A DNA stretch of 64,000 bases from Cellvibrionales bacterium (GCA_024639455.1 JAHEIH010000004.1:1-64000), one strand, 5' to 3'; counted from the first letter of the stretch, positions 1 to 14,066 are shown. Numbers and translations: made by a program. Notes: generated by a model not told the origin, from the sequence alone.

Positions 1-2
1 TG

Positions 3-137
3 GTTATGCCTGGCGACAACGTACAAATGACTGTCACTCTGATCGCGCCTATCGCGATGGACGAAGGTCTGCGTTTTGCCATCCGCGAAGGCGGCCGTAC
101 CGTAGGTGCGGGCGTTGTAGCGAAGATCATCGAGTAA
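3..137 (+). CDS. tuf: Elongation factor Tu, C-terminal end (partial)
   Basis: Only the last 44 codons are in the window; the gene begins upstream of base 1. The reading frame ends in the conserved EF-Tu C-terminus ([16 protein letters not shown], then TAA at 135-137), which is beta-barrel domain 3. EF-Tu carries aminoacyl-tRNA to the ribosome as a GTP complex. Its place just upstream of tRNA-Trp and secE is the tufB position seen in many gammaproteobacteria. Identity is secure from the C-terminal signature. Whether a second tuf copy exists cannot be seen here; none follows fusA in this window. Confidence 0.95.
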   Translation, partial: VMPGDNVQMTVTLIAPIAMDEGLRFAIREGGRTVGAGVVAKIIE

Positions 138-219
138 TCGATATCTAACCTATTGGCCGAGGTGCTCTGGGGGTATCTCGGCTTGTTTGTATATGGCGCG
201 ACATGTTCGCGCCTGCTCT

Positions 220-295
220 AGGCCAGTAGTTCAATTGGTAGAGCACCGGTCTCCAAAACCGGGTGTTGGGGGTTCGAGTCCCTCCTGGCCTGCCA
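220..295 (+). tRNA. tRNA-Trp (anticodon CCA)
   Basis: A 76-nt cloverleaf. The acceptor stem AGGCCAG (220-226) pairs with CTGGCCT (285-291), followed by discriminator G and an encoded CCA end. The anticodon loop reads CTCCAAA, so the anticodon is CCA (Trp). The TTCGAGTC T-loop and the D-arm are intact. The tuf-trpT-secE order is standard in gammaproteobacteria, and the tRNA is probably processed from the tuf or secE transcript. Confidence 0.97.
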
Positions 296-307
296 TATTT
301 TTAAAAT

Positions 308-326
308 GCGAGCATTGCTCGCTTTG
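308..326 (+). terminator. Small hairpin after tRNA-Trp
   Basis: A perfect 6-bp stem GCGAGC-ATT-GCTCGC is followed by TTTG. It lies between the tRNA 3' end and secE. It could be a weak terminator/attenuator or an end-processing signal; the U-tract is short. Confidence 0.35.
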
Positions 327-347
327 TTAGTTTAGGGTCGCGCAGAC

Positions 348-716
348 ATGAACGCGAAAGCGGAATCAACATCATCAGCGTTTAACGGCATTAAGTGGGT
401 CGTAGTGGTTGTCATTTTGGCAGCTGCGATTGTAGGTAACGGTTACTATGCCGAGTTGCCGCTGATTTATCGCGTGTTGGGTATTGTGGCGGCTGCTGCC
501 GTTGCTCTGCTGGTCGCGGCAACCACCGAGCAGGGTGCTGCTCTGATGGGGCTAATCAAGGAATCTCGTACCGAGATTCGGAAAGTGATTTGGCCGACTC
601 ACCAAGAGACCATGCAAACGACATTGATCGTTGTTGCGGCAGTGCTGATTATGGCGCTGTTGTTGTGGGCCCTTGATTCACTGCTAGGCTGGATTGCCTC
701 TCTGATTATTGGTTAA
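348..716 (+). CDS. secE: Preprotein translocase subunit SecE
   Basis: A 122-aa inner-membrane protein of the SecYEG translocon. It has two hydrophobic segments near the N-terminus (about residues 17-34 and 38-57). A conserved cytoplasmic amphipathic helix follows (ESRTEIRKVIWPTHQET, about 72-88), then the essential last transmembrane helix (about 91-118). Length matches the three-TM gammaproteobacterial form. It sits 6 bp upstream of nusG, the near-universal secE-nusG pair. Confidence 0.96.
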   Translation: MNAKAESTSSAFNGIKWVVVVVILAAAIVGNGYYAELPLIYRVLGIVAAAAVALLVAATTEQGAALMGLIKESRTEIRKVIWPTHQETMQTTLIVVAAVLIMALLLWALDSLLGWIASLIIG

Positions 717-722
717 ACACCT

Positions 723-1256
723 ATGGCTATGCGTTGGTACGTTGTACAAGCCTATTCAGGCTTCGAAAAGAAAGTTCAGGGCGCGTTGATTGAGCGCGTT
801 GAATTGACTGGTCTCGGCGAAAAGTTCGGCCGCATTTTGGTGCCCGTTGAAGAGGTTGTCGAAATTCGCGCCGGTCAAAAGCGCAAGAGTGAACGTAAAT
901 TTTTCCCCGGTTACGTGCTGGTTGAAATGGAATTGGATGATGATACTTGGCACTTGGTGAAAGAAACACCTCGCGTGCTGGGTTTCATTGGTGGTAAGGC
1001 TGATCAGCCGTCACCGATTACTGAAGCAGAGGCGCAAGCTATTCTGCAGCGCGTTGAAGAAAGTGGCGACAAGCCGCGTCCCAAGACAATGTTCGAGCCT
1101 GGCGAAATGGTTCGCGTTATCGATGGTCCCTTCAACGACTTTAACGGCGTGGTAGAGGAAGTGAACTACGAAAAGAGTCGCCTGCATGTAGCAGTGTTGA
1201 TCTTTGGTCGTTCAACCCCCGTCGAGTTGGAATTTGGTCAGGTCGAGAAGGCCTGA
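723..1256 (+). CDS. nusG: Transcription termination/antitermination factor NusG
   Basis: A 177-aa protein with an N-terminal NGN domain ([15 protein letters not shown] at the start) that binds the RNA polymerase clamp. A C-terminal KOW domain (about residues 120-177, [18 protein letters not shown]) binds Rho or S10. It follows secE closely. ATG codons at 723 and 729 are both possible starts; neither has a strong Shine-Dalgarno, suggesting coupling to secE translation. Confidence 0.97.
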   Translation: MAMRWYVVQAYSGFEKKVQGALIERVELTGLGEKFGRILVPVEEVVEIRAGQKRKSERKFFPGYVLVEMELDDDTWHLVKETPRVLGFIGGKADQPSPITEAEAQAILQRVEESGDKPRPKTMFEPGEMVRVIDGPFNDFNGVVEEVNYEKSRLHVAVLIFGRSTPVELEFGQVEKA

Positions 1257-1265
1257 TTTTAATAG

Positions 1266-1287
1266 ACCGTGCGAAAGCGCGGTTTTT
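1266..1287 (+). terminator. Hairpin with T-run after nusG
   Basis: Stem CCGTGC/GCGCGG (one G-U pair) with a GAAA loop, followed by TTTTT. A second GAAA-capped stem follows at about 1290-1307. Probably a partial terminator or leader structure between nusG and the L11 operon. Confidence 0.55.
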
Positions 1288-1367
1288 GCGCTGGCGAAAG
1301 CCGGCATAACGGGCAGCCGAAGACGGGTAGTGATATCCCGAGGCGTTAACCCACAAAGGAGTCTACA

Positions 1368-1802
1368 ATGGCAAAGAAAATTGCTGCTTATATCAAGCTT
1401 CAAGTAAAAGCCGGCCAGGCTAACCCTAGCCCACCGGTTGGTCCCGCCCTTGGTCAAAAGGGTGTGAACATCATGGAATTCTGTAAAGCGTTTAACGCAC
1501 AGACTCAAAGCCTTGAGCCTGGCATGCCTGTACCTGTGGTTATCACTGTGTACAGCGACAAAAGCTTTACTTTCATTACTAAAACCCCTCCAGCGTCTTT
1601 CTTGCTGTTGAAAGCAGCTGGCGTTAAAGGTGGCTCAAGTCGCCCTAACACTCAGAAAGTTGGTAAGGTAACCCGTGCACAGCTGGAAGAGATTGCGACT
1701 ATTAAAATGGCCGACCTGAACGCTTCTGATATGGATTCGGCTGTTCGTATTATCGCTGGTAGCGCACGTGCCGCTGGCTTGGAAGTTGAGGGTGTTGAGT
1801 AA
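1368..1802 (+). CDS. rplK: 50S ribosomal protein L11
   Basis: 144 aa, the usual L11 length. The proline-rich N-terminal motif ([23 protein letters not shown]) and the C-terminal 23S-binding region ([18 protein letters not shown]) are conserved. L11 forms the GTPase-associated centre with L10/L12. The start has a good AGGAG about 8 nt upstream. The stop codon shares one base with the rplA start (TAATG), so the two are translationally coupled. Confidence 0.97.
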   Translation: MAKKIAAYIKLQVKAGQANPSPPVGPALGQKGVNIMEFCKAFNAQTQSLEPGMPVPVVITVYSDKSFTFITKTPPASFLLLKAAGVKGGSSRPNTQKVGKVTRAQLEEIATIKMADLNASDMDSAVRIIAGSARAAGLEVEGVE

Positions 1803-2497
1803 TGGCTAAGTTGTCAAAACGCGCTCGCGCGATTCGCGAGAAAATCGTTCCCGGTAAAATGTACAGCATCGACGAAGCGTTGAATGTGCTGAACGAAGTG
1901 TCTGCCGTGAAATTTAAAGAGTCTCTGGACGTGTCTGTCAACCTTGGCGTTGATGCACGTAAATCAGACCAACAAGTTCGCGGTGCCACTACCCTGCCTC
2001 ACGGCACAGGTAAAGAGGTTCGCGTTGCTGTATTCACTCAGGGTGCAAACGCCGAGGCTGCAAAAGAAGCCGGTGCTGACATCGTGGGTATGGATGAACT
2101 GGCAGAGCAAGTTAAAGCGGGTCAGATGGACTTTGACGTCGTTATCGCTTCACCCGATGCGATGCGCGTTGTTGGTACTTTAGGTCAGATCTTGGGTCCC
2201 CGTGGCTTGATGCCCAACCCCAAGACTGGCACCGTAACTCCAGACGTTGTGACAGCAGTTAAAAATGCTAAAGCTGGTCAGGTGCGTTTCCGCACTGACA
2301 AAAACGGCATCATCCACGGTTCTATTGGCAAGATTGATTTCAATCTGACGGCTGTAAAAGAGAACCTGGAAGCACTGTTGGGCGACCTGAAAAAAGCCAA
2401 GCCCTCATCGGCTAAAGGTACTTACATTAAGAAAGTTACCTTGTCGACCACTATGGGTCCCGGTGTTCAGATCGACCAGTCTAGCCTGGATATTTAA
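1802..2497 (+). CDS. rplA: 50S ribosomal protein L1
   Basis: 231 aa, full length for L1, with the signature block [17 protein letters not shown]1 forms the mobile L1 stalk at the E site and in relatives represses its own rplKA operon by binding the leader mRNA. Its start overlaps the rplK stop by one base. It is followed by a 213-bp leader before rplJ. Confidence 0.97.
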   Translation: MAKLSKRARAIREKIVPGKMYSIDEALNVLNEVSAVKFKESLDVSVNLGVDARKSDQQVRGATTLPHGTGKEVRVAVFTQGANAEAAKEAGADIVGMDELAEQVKAGQMDFDVVIASPDAMRVVGTLGQILGPRGLMPNPKTGTVTPDVVTAVKNAKAGQVRFRTDKNGIIHGSIGKIDFNLTAVKENLEALLGDLKKAKPSSAKGTYIKKVTLSTTMGPGVQIDQSSLDI

Positions 2498-2710
2498 TAC
2501 GCCTTAGGGCAAACAAACTTTGGGGCTTCCGCATGCGCAGCGCAGCGGGGGCCGTCAAAGACCGCAGGTGTGCTTCGGCACTTAATCGCTTCGGCGGAAA
2601 CCTGCGCAGACGGTGTAAGACCTTGTCCCACCGAATTGAGAGCCACTAAAGTGGCATAAATCGTCTGCGGTGCAGCTGCGCACACAACAGACAAACTCAG
2701 GAGAAATACT
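2498..2710 (+). promoter_or_regulatory. L10 leader (rplJL autoregulatory mRNA leader)
   Basis: A 213-bp non-coding gap with a clear nested structure. CCGTC (2552-2556) pairs with GACGG (2609-2613), enclosing GCAGGT/ACCTGC. Inside are two perfect UUCG hairpins, GTGC-TTCG-GCAC and CGC-TTCG-GCG. The CAAAGACC bulge next to the outer stem resembles the kink-turn bound by the L10-(L7/L12) complex. Known L10 leaders at this position allow feedback repression of rplJL. Confidence 0.8.
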
Positions 2711-3202
2711 GTGGCAATTGGACTTGAAGGTAAAAAAGCTATCGTAGCTGAAGTCCAGCAAGTTGCTAGCAGCGCTCTCTCAGCAGTTGTCGCCGATTCA
2801 CGCGGCGTAACTGTAAACGATATGACTGCACTGCGCAAAGAAGCCCGTGAAGCAGGTGTTTACCTGCGTGTTGTTCGCAACACACTGGCCAAGCGCGCAA
2901 TTGAAGGTACCGCTTTTGAGTGTCTGTCAGACACTTTTATTGGTCCTTCTATTATTGCTTTCTCGCAAGAGCACCCTGGTGCTGGCGCGCGCATTCTAAA
3001 TGCGTTCGCTAAAGCCAACCCTGCGATGGAAGTAAAAGCAGCAGCGTTTGAAGGCGAATTGTGCAATGTTGCAATGTTGGCAAGCCTGCCGACTTACGAC
3101 GAAGCTATCGCCAAGCTGATGAGCGTTATGAAAGAAGCATCTGCTGGAAAACTGGTACGTACCATTGCGGCTATTCGCGACCAGAAAGAGCAAGCTGCCT
3201 AA
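2711..3202 (+). CDS. rplJ: 50S ribosomal protein L10
   Basis: 163 aa with a GTG start preceded by AGGAG (2699-2703). The N-terminal rRNA-binding domain ([25 protein letters not shown]) and the C-terminal helix that binds L7/L12 dimers are both present. L10 is the base of the L12 stalk and the autogenous repressor acting on the preceding leader. rplL follows 57 bp downstream. Confidence 0.97.
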   Translation: MAIGLEGKKAIVAEVQQVASSALSAVVADSRGVTVNDMTALRKEAREAGVYLRVVRNTLAKRAIEGTAFECLSDTFIGPSIIAFSQEHPGAGARILNAFAKANPAMEVKAAAFEGELCNVAMLASLPTYDEAIAKLMSVMKEASAGKLVRTIAAIRDQKEQAA

Positions 3203-3259
3203 TTTATTGGCAGCCGTTAAAGAGTTCACAGTCGTGGCATTGGCCGCGCAAATATAGGA

Positions 3260-3643
3260 ATGAATACAATGTCTTTGTCTCAAGAAGATATCATCAATGC
3301 AATCGAAGCAATGTCAGTTAAAGATGTAGTTGAACTGATCTCTGCTATGGAAGAAAAATTCGGCGTTTCTGCTGCTGCAGCTGTTGCTGTTGCTGCAGGT
3401 GGCGACGCTGGCGGCGCTGCTGCTGAAGAGAAGACCGAGTTTGACGTAGTTCTGACCGAAGCTGGTGAGAAGAAAGTTAACGTGATCAAGGCTGTTCGCG
3501 GCATCACTGGTCTGGGTCTGAAAGAAGCTAAAGCTATCGTTGACGGTGCTCCTGCAACCGTTAAAGAAGCGTTGTCTAAAGATGACGCTGAGAAAGCCAA
3601 AGCGGAGCTGGAAGAAGCTGGCGCTAAAGTCGAGCTCAAATAA
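3260..3643 (+). CDS. rplL: 50S ribosomal protein L7/L12
   Basis: 127 aa. The N-terminal dimerisation domain ([19 protein letters not shown]) is followed by an alanine-rich flexible hinge (about residues 35-55). The C-terminal factor-binding domain ([35 protein letters not shown]) completes it. It recruits EF-Tu, EF-G and other GTPases. A hairpin with a short T-run separates it from rpoB. Confidence 0.98.
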   Translation: MNTMSLSQEDIINAIEAMSVKDVVELISAMEEKFGVSAAAAVAVAAGGDAGGAAAEEKTEFDVVLTEAGEKKVNVIKAVRGITGLGLKEAKAIVDGAPATVKEALSKDDAEKAKAELEEAGAKVELK

Positions 3644-3687
3644 TTTGAGTATTGACAATCCTAATAACGGATTAGTTATTGGGTCGA

Positions 3688-3716
3688 GGCTGGTGTGTTT
3701 TGCACACCGGCCTTTT
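3688..3716 (+). terminator. rplL-rpoB attenuator
   Basis: A strong 10-bp stem GGCTGGTGTG/CACACCGGCC with a TTTTG loop, then TTTT. Position and form match the partial terminator between rplL and rpoB known in E. coli, which lowers rpoBC relative to ribosomal protein transcription. Confidence 0.8.
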
Positions 3717-3860
3717 GCCGCTTAAAGAATCAAATAATTTTTTAGGCGTTTTACACGGAAGTACTGATTTCATTGCGCCCTTTTAGCGCAATAACCATTC
3801 GAGAGCGACCAGCCTCGGGTGGCGACAACATATTTCGGGAATGAAAGCCGGGGAGTACTG

Positions 3861-6800
3861 ATGGTCTACTCGTACACAGAGAAAAAACGTATCCGCAAGG
3901 ATTTTAGCAAACTGCCAACGGTGATGGACGTTCCATACCTGCTGGCGATACAGCTGGATTCGTACCGTAAATTTACCCAGGACGATGTGCCTGTTGATCA
4001 GCGTGGCGACTATGGTTTACACGCCGCCTTCAAATCAATCTTCCCGATTGCTAGCTACTCGGGCAACGCTGCCTTGGAATACGTTAGCTACACAATGGGC
4101 AAACCCGTATTCGACGTTAAAGAGTGTCAATTACGCGGCGTGACTTATGCTGCACCTCTTCGCGTTAAAGTGCGTCTGATTATCTACGATAAGGATTCAG
4201 CCGCTAAAAACATCAAAGATATCAAAGAGCAAGAAGTCTACATGGGTGAAATTCCGCTCATGACAGACAACGGCACTTTTGTTATCAACGGCACCGAGCG
4301 CGTTATCGTATCTCAGTTGCACCGTTCACCCGGTGTGTTCTTCGATCACGACAAGGGCAAGACTCACAGCTCGGGCAAACTGCTGTACTCAGCACGAATT
4401 ATCCCCTACCGTGGTTCTTGGTTGGACTTCGAGTTCGACCCCAAAGACATGGTCTACGTTCGTATCGACCGTCGCCGCAAGCTGCCTGCGTCAGTGCTAT
4501 TGCGCGCTCTGGGTTACAATACCGAAGAAATTTTGGAAATGTTCTTCGAAAACTCTACCTTCCACGTGTCTGAAGATGGTTACGAGCTGGAATTGGTGCC
4601 AAGCCGTCTACGTGGTGACGCGGCGTTTGCTGACATCCTCGACAATGACGGCAGCGTGATTGTAGAGAAAGGTCGCCGTATTACCGCCCGTCATATTCGC
4701 CAAATTGAGAAGGCTGGCGTGACCACATTACCCGTATCGAACGAGTATTTGATGGGTCGTGCTATTGCGCGCGATGTGGTTGACGAGACGACGGGTGAGG
4801 TACTGTTCGAGGCAAATACTGAAATTACCGAAGAAGTACTGGTCAAGTTAGCGGATAACAAAGTTACTCAAATCGACACGATTTACACCAACGAACTGGA
4901 TTGTGGTCCCTTCGTTTCTGATACCCTGCGTATCGACGCCACCCGTAACGAGTTGGACGCGTTGGTAGAAATCTACCGCATGATGCGCCCCGGTGAGCCA
5001 CCAACTAAAGAATCGGCGGAAAACTTATTCCAGAACTTGTTCTTCTCTAGTGAGCGCTACGATCTGTCAGTGGTTGGTCGCATGAAGTTTAACCGTCGTC
5101 TGGGCCGTGAAGAAGCGACTGGCGAAGGCACGTTGAGCCGCGAAGACATCGTGGCTGTGATGAAGACTTTGATCGACATCCGCAATGGCTCAGGTGTCGT
5201 TGATGATATCGATCACTTGGGTAACCGTCGTATTCGCTCTGTTGGTGAAATGGCCGAAAACCAATTCCGTGTTGGTTTGGTTCGCGTTGAGCGCGCGGTT
5301 AAAGAGCGCCTGTCTATGGCGGAATCTGAAGGCTTGATGCCGCAAGATTTGATCAACGCTAAGCCCGTTGCGGCGGCGGTGAAAGAATTCTTCGGTTCTT
5401 CGCAGCTGTCTCAGTTCATGGACCAAAACAACCCGCTGTCGGAAGTGACGCACAAGCGTCGTGTGTCTGCTTTAGGCCCCGGTGGTTTGACCCGTGAGCG
5501 CGCTGGTTTCGAAGTGCGCGACGTACACCCCACGCACTACGGCCGTGTATGTCCTATTGAGACGCCTGAAGGTCCAAACATTGGTCTGATTAATTCGCTG
5601 GCGGTTTTTGCTCGCACTAACGAGTACGGCTTCTTGGAAAGTCCCTACCGTAAAGTGGTCAACCGCAAAGTGACCGATGACATTGAATATCTGTCAGCGA
5701 TCAACGAATCTGAATACGTGATTGCGCAGGCATCAGCGGCGGTGAACGAAAACAACGAACTGACCGACGATTTGGTTTCAGTACGTCACCAAAACGAGTT
5801 CACGCTGAAGGCACCCGATGACGTTCAATTCATGGACGTATCGCCTCGCCAGGTTGTATCGATTGCGGCAGCATTGATTCCATTCCTTGAGCACGATGAC
5901 GCAAACCGCGCATTGATGGGTTCTAACATGCAGCGTCAAGCTGTACCCACCCTGAAAGCCGATAAGCCTCTGGTTGGTACCGGCATCGAGCGTTTCGTGG
6001 CGCGTGACTCAGGCGTGTGTGTAGTTGCCAAGCGTGGTGGTGTGATCGACTCGGTTGATTCCAGCCGTATCGTCGTTCGCGTAAACGATACTGAAGTAGA
6101 ACAGGGTCAAGCGCCCGTTGATATCTACAACTTGGTGAAATACACCCGTTCAAACCAGAATACGTGTATCAACCAACGTCCTATCGTTAAGGCCGGCGAC
6201 AAGATTGTGCGTGGTGACATCATGGCTGACGGTCCTTCGATCGACATGGGTGAGCTGGCGCTGGGTCAAAACATGCGCATTGCCTTTATGCCTTGGAACG
6301 GGTACAACTTCGAAGACTCTATTCTGGTATCTGAACGCGTTGTTCGTGAAGATCGTTTCACCACTATCCACATTCAGGAACTGACCTGTGTGGCGCGTGA
6401 CACCAAGCTAGGTAGCGAAGAAATTACGGCCGATATCCCCAACGTGGGCGAGAGCGCACTGGGTAAATTGGATGAGGCGGGCATCGTATACATCGGTGCT
6501 GAAGTAGGCCCCGGCGACATTCTAGTGGGTAAAGTGACACCTAAGGGTGAAACTCAACTGACACCAGAAGAAAAACTGCTGCGTGCTATCTTTGGCGAAA
6601 AAGCCTCTGACGTTAAAGACACCTCTCTGCGTGTCCCCACGTCAACCCGTGGTACCGTGATCGACGTGCAAGTATTTACACGTGACGGTCTGGAGAAAGA
6701 TTCGCGTGCTCAAGCGATTGAAAAGTCGCAGCTGGACGAGTACCGCAAAGACTTGAACGAAGAGTACCGCATTGTTGAAGAAGCAATGTTTGCACTGCTT

Positions 6801-7937
6801 CGCAAAGACTTGGTTGGCCAAAAAGTGGCTACTGGTCCTGCTGGCGTGAAGAAAGGCGCTAACCTGACTGACGATATGCTCGACAACCTGAGCATGGAAG
6901 ATCTGTTCAAGTTACGCATGTCCAACGATGCCTTGAATGGCATGTTGGAAGCCGCAGAAACTCAAATGAAAGAGCACCGCGATGACCTCGACGCGCGCTT
7001 CAATGACAAGAAAGGCAAGCTGCAAAGCGGCGACGATCTGGCACCCGGTGTGTTGAAGATTGTTAAAGTCTACTTGGCCATCAAGCGTCGTATTCAGCCT
7101 GGTGACAAAATGGCAGGTCGCCACGGTAACAAAGGTGTTATCTCGGTCATCATGCCTGTTGAAGATATGCCCTTCGATAAGAACGGTGAGCCGGTAGATA
7201 TCGTGCTTAACCCGCTGGGTGTACCTTCGCGTATGAACGTTGGTCAGATTCTGGAAACTCACCTCGGTATGGCCGCTAAGGGCCTCGGTGTGAAAATTAA
7301 CCAGATGCTGGTCGAGCAGCGTGCCGCTGCCGAAGTACGTAAGTTCTTGGAAACTGTCTACAACGCCGGTGCGGGTCGTCAAGAAGACTTGGATCAGCTT
7401 AATGACAGTGACATCCTTGAGCTGGCGTCAAACTTAACCGGCGGTGTGCCTATGGCAACCCCCGTATTCGACGGCGCACAAGAAGCAGAAATTAAAGAAC
7501 TGTTGAAACTGGCAGACATCCCCGAGAGCGGTCAAATGACGTTGTGGGACGGCCGTACCGGTGACCAGTTCCAGCGTGACGTAACCGTCGGTTATATGTA
7601 CATGCTGAAACTGAACCACTTGGTCGACGACAAGATGCACGCTCGTTCGACCGGTTCTTACAGCTTGGTAACTCAGCAGCCTCTGGGCGGTAAGGCTCAG
7701 TTCGGTGGTCAGCGCTTCGGTGAGATGGAAGTGTGGGCATTGGAAGCTTACGGTGCTGCGTACACCCTGCAAGAAATGTTGACTGTGAAGTCGGATGACG
7801 TTGCTGGTCGTACCCGTATGTACAAGAACATTGTCGACGGTGATCACCGCATGGAGCCTGGCATGCCAGAATCCTTCAACGTATTGGTGAAGGAAATTCG
7901 CTCTCTCGGTATCGATATCGATCTGGAAAACGACTAG
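3861..7937 (+). CDS. rpoB: RNA polymerase beta subunit
   Basis: 1358 aa from the ATG at 3861 ([15 protein letters not shown]), which aligns with the E. coli start and has GGGGAG just upstream. An upstream in-frame GTG at 3819 would add 14 non-conserved residues and is unlikely. The rifampicin region is intact ([24 protein letters not shown]). So are the [24 protein letters not shown] block and the C-terminal clamp segment ([20 protein letters not shown]). It is a catalytic core subunit of RNA polymerase. Confidence 0.99.
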   Translation: MVYSYTEKKRIRKDFSKLPTVMDVPYLLAIQLDSYRKFTQDDVPVDQRGDYGLHAAFKSIFPIASYSGNAALEYVSYTMGKPVFDVKECQLRGVTYAAPLRVKVRLIIYDKDSAAKNIKDIKEQEVYMGEIPLMTDNGTFVINGTERVIVSQLHRSPGVFFDHDKGKTHSSGKLLYSARIIPYRGSWLDFEFDPKDMVYVRIDRRRKLPASVLLRALGYNTEEILEMFFENSTFHVSEDGYELELVPSRLRGDAAFADILDNDGSVIVEKGRRITARHIRQIEKAGVTTLPVSNEYLMGRAIARDVVDETTGEVLFEANTEITEEVLVKLADNKVTQIDTIYTNELDCGPFVSDTLRIDATRNELDALVEIYRMMRPGEPPTKESAENLFQNLFFSSERYDLSVVGRMKFNRRLGREEATGEGTLSREDIVAVMKTLIDIRNGSGVVDDIDHLGNRRIRSVGEMAENQFRVGLVRVERAVKERLSMAESEGLMPQDLINAKPVAAAVKEFFGSSQLSQFMDQNNPLSEVTHKRRVSALGPGGLTRERAGFEVRDVHPTHYGRVCPIETPEGPNIGLINSLAVFARTNEYGFLESPYRKVVNRKVTDDIEYLSAINESEYVIAQASAAVNENNELTDDLVSVRHQNEFTLKAPDDVQFMDVSPRQVVSIAAALIPFLEHDDANRALMGSNMQRQAVPTLKADKPLVGTGIERFVARDSGVCVVAKRGGVIDSVDSSRIVVRVNDTEVEQGQAPVDIYNLVKYTRSNQNTCINQRPIVKAGDKIVRGDIMADGPSIDMGELALGQNMRIAFMPWNGYNFEDSILVSERVVREDRFTTIHIQELTCVARDTKLGSEEITADIPNVGESALGKLDEAGIVYIGAEVGPGDILVGKVTPKGETQLTPEEKLLRAIFGEKASDVKDTSLRVPTSTRGTVIDVQVFTRDGLEKDSRAQAIEKSQLDEYRKDLNEEYRIVEEAMFALLRKDLVGQKVATGPAGVKKGANLTDDMLDNLSMEDLFKLRMSNDALNGMLEAAETQMKEHRDDLDARFNDKKGKLQSGDDLAPGVLKIVKVYLAIKRRIQPGDKMAGRHGNKGVISVIMPVEDMPFDKNGEPVDIVLNPLGVPSRMNVGQILETHLGMAAKGLGVKINQMLVEQRAAAEVRKFLETVYNAGAGRQEDLDQLNDSDILELASNLTGGVPMATPVFDGAQEAEIKELLKLADIPESGQMTLWDGRTGDQFQRDVTVGYMYMLKLNHLVDDKMHARSTGSYSLVTQQPLGGKAQFGGQRFGEMEVWALEAYGAAYTLQEMLTVKSDDVAGRTRMYKNIVDGDHRMEPGMPESFNVLVKEIRSLGIDIDLEND

Positions 7938-7955
7938 TAGCAATTTAACGGTGGT

Positions 7956-7975
7956 GGAGCCGCAAGGGCGGCTCC
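7956..7975 (+). other. Hairpin in the rpoB-rpoC spacer
   Basis: A perfect 8-bp stem GGAGCCGC-AAGG-GCGGCTCC in the 65-bp spacer, with no T-run. It is probably an RNA-processing or stability element, like the RNase III region described between rpoB and rpoC in enterics; that role is inferred from position only. Confidence 0.5.
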
Positions 7976-8002
7976 TATCCTTATACCCGCGGAGGTAAGG
8001 CC

Positions 8003-12232
<4,230 letters not shown>

Positions 12233-12252
12233 CCTTGCTTAGTAGCTAGTTC

Positions 12253-12281
12253 AAAAACCCCGCTCAGCGGGGTTTTTTTTT
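12253..12281 (+). terminator. Intrinsic terminator of the rpoBC operon
   Basis: AAAAA, stem CCCCGC/GCGGGG with a TCA loop (12258-12272), then a run of nine T. Classic Rho-independent terminator 20 bp after the rpoC stop. Confidence 0.95.
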
Positions 12282-12285
12282 ATAC

Positions 12286-12418
12286 ATGGATGTATTTATG
12301 TCCCGGAGGCCAAGGAAGGCCGAGAGGGACGTTATCATGGATGTATTTATGTCCCGGAGGCCAAGGAAGGCCGAGAGGGACGTTATCATGGATGTATTTA
12401 TGTCCCGGAGGCCAAGGA
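12286..12418 (+). repeat. 51-bp direct tandem repeat, 2.6 copies
   Basis: Units start at 12286, 12337 and 12388. The first two are identical 51-mers; the third matches for about 31 bp and then stops inside the repeat core. Each unit begins ATGGATGTATTTATG. It contains GTCCC...GGGAC outer arms and an inner GGCC...GGCC pair, so single units can fold into a hairpin. Because 51 is a multiple of three, frames stay open on both strands (for example MDVFMSRRPRKAERDVI repeated), but there is no convincing ribosome site. It is read here as a non-coding intergenic repeat. The rest of the gap (12419-12491) holds only an imperfect A/T-rich inverted repeat at 12419-12443. Confidence 0.9.
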
Positions 12419-12491
12419 CCGTTTTTTGCTCCTGCAAAAACGGCATACCCGCCATCTTTGGGAAAAATAATCGAGTAAGAAGCTCGGCCCT

Positions 12492-13563
12492 TCACGCATC
12501 AGAGGTGTACCAAGCGCTCCTATTGCGCCCCTCCAGTTTGGCTTGATAAAGCGCTGTGTCGGCATATTTAAGCCCGGCGGCTAGCGGTATGCGCTTGTTG
12601 TGCAAACATACGCCAACGCTACAGGTTCGGCTTATTGTGCCATCTGCGATCTCTATTTCTAAGCGTTCAATGTCTACTAAACAACGCGCAATGAAATGCT
12701 GAATTGAATTTTCATCGCGGGTTGGCGCGATGACCAAAAACTCCTCACCGCCGATTCGGCCAAGAAGATAACCTTCGGGTAACAGCGTTTGAAGCTTTGC
12801 TGCAAAAGCTACAAGGTATTTGTCACCGATATCGTGGCCATACATGTCATTAACACTTTTGAAATAGTCGATGTCGAGTAAGATAATGGCGAAGTAATCC
12901 AGCTTTGAGTAACGCTCAATCGCCTGGAAAATGCCACGGCGCGACAACAATTGGGTAAGTTCATCATGGTTGGCTTGCTTTTCAAATAACGTTCGCATGG
13001 AGCGTTCTTCTTTAATTCGATCATTAAAGATGTGCGCGAACCTATCAAAGAAGATAGCCGCAAATGCGGTACTCACACACAATATGAGAATCTTCATGGC
13101 AATATAGCTAAATTCCCATGCGGGTAGTTGGCTGGCAATGGTAAAGGCAAATATCAGCATGCTGCTTACAAAAAAGAGAACTAATCCCATCAATATGGTG
13201 CGTAATGAGAAAAAATTAGGCCATCACAGGGCCAAGTACCGGCATTAGTAAACCCGCCAGAGCATGATCTCGTAGTTGTATATGACTAACCGTAGTAGAT
13301 GCCCAGCTTAGAATGAAAAACAGTAGCGCAATGTGCCTAGCTTCTAGAACATACGTTAAGCCGTAAAGGCTGGCTAATACAAGTGCGTGGCCGGTAACGA
13401 TGTGATATTCACCATGCAGATGAAGACGAAAGGCATTGATGGCCACTAGAATGGCTAAAGCAATAATAAACTTACGAATGAAAGCGTTAAGTCGCTTGGA
13501 TTGAAGAAAGCTATACGGCATAAGATGTCTGCTAAAAATGTCTTCATTTACTATAGCTGACAA
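12492..13563 (-). pseudogene. Membrane-anchored diguanylate cyclase (GGDEF), frameshifted
   Basis: Two consecutive minus-strand frames make one protein. Frame 1 (13563-13216, 115 aa; TTG at 13563 or ATG at 13521) has hydrophobic helices. Frame 2 (about 13215-12492) starts with two more helices, then a coiled linker and a GGDEF domain with an intact active-site motif (RIGGEEF) and the usual DIDYFKSVNDMYGHDIGD block. Frame 2 is open upstream to a TGA close to the frame-1 stop, so one base change in the TGATGGCCTAA region (about 13216-13226) joins them. Intact, it would make cyclic di-GMP at the inner membrane. A sequencing error could also explain the shift; frame 2 alone could start at TTG 13193. 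Confidence 0.8.
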
Positions 13564-13610
13564 TAAAGCGGTGTGTGTATCAACCTGATGACAAAAAAGG
13601 TTTCACTAGG

Positions 13611-13645
13611 GTTTAAAAAACCCGCACTTGGCGGGTTTTTTAAAC
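13611..13645. terminator. Bidirectional intrinsic terminator
   Basis: GTTTAAAAAA, stem CCCGC/GCGGG with an ACTTG loop, then TTTTTTAAAC. It is symmetrical and lies just after the exbD stop on the minus strand, so it most probably ends exbD transcription and isolates the GGDEF gene. Confidence 0.85.
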
Positions 13646-13655
13646 GAGTAGACGC

Positions 13656-14066
13656 TTAATCTTCGTTGGTTTTCAACGAGACATCCATCACACCGGCTTG
13701 GCGAGCTGCATCAGCAACCTCGGCGTAAACCTCTGTCAGCGCCTCATTGTGCGCACTGATCGCAACAGCAGCTTCAGGGTTTTCAGCGTGTAAACGTTCG
13801 ATGTTAGAACGTACCGCGCGAATGTCGATTCGGCGTTGATTGAGCCAAACTTCGTTGTTAGCCGTCACTTGAATGAGGATGTTTTCGCTATCAGAGGGAT
13901 CATTTTGAGAATCTTCTGGGCGATTGATCTCTATGCCGGCTTCTTTCAAGAACGACGCGGTTACAATGAAGAAGATCAACATGATGAAAACAACGTCCAG
14001 CATGGGGGTCAAATCGATTTCAGATTCGTCTGCCTGTTCCTGTTGGCTGCCGCGGAGATGGCGCAT
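13656..14066 (-). CDS. ExbD/TolR family biopolymer transport protein
   Basis: 136 aa with the ExbD topology. A short cytoplasmic N-terminus leads to one transmembrane helix containing the conserved aspartate (LTPMLDVVFIMLIFFIVTASF region, about residues 20-40). A periplasmic domain of about 90 residues follows. ExbD works with ExbB/TolQ-type proteins to turn proton motive force into TonB or Tol motion. No exbB, tonB or TPR gene lies next to it, and it is flanked by a terminator and a divergent gene. It is thus a solitary copy whose partner must be elsewhere. Confidence 0.85.
   Translation of the reverse strand: MRHLRGSQQEQADESEIDLTPMLDVVFIMLIFFIVTASFLKEAGIEINRPEDSQNDPSDSENILIQVTANNEVWLNQRRIDIRAVRSNIERLHAENPEAAVAISAHNEALTEVYAEVADAARQAGVMDVSLKTNED

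Noticed and set aside
2494-2838. Minus-strand frame covering the L10 leader
   Set aside because: The region is explained by the leader RNA structure and the start of rplJ; the frame resembles no protein.
3819-3860. Upstream GTG as the start of rpoB
   Set aside because: It adds 14 residues not seen in RpoB; the ATG at 3861 has a good Shine-Dalgarno and aligns with known N-termini.
12286-12418. Possible CRISPR array
   Set aside because: The repeats are directly abutting with no unique spacers, and no cas genes are nearby.
12419-12443. A/T-rich inverted repeat (CCGTTTTTTGC/GCAAAAACGG) as a terminator for the GGDEF gene
   Set aside because: The T-tract is inside the stem rather than after it, and the arms are of unequal length. 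It is left as an unexplained inverted repeat.
12286-12546. Overlapping small open frames on both strands across the 51-bp repeats
   Set aside because: They exist only because the repeat length is a multiple of three. No ribosome sites and no independent evidence of coding.
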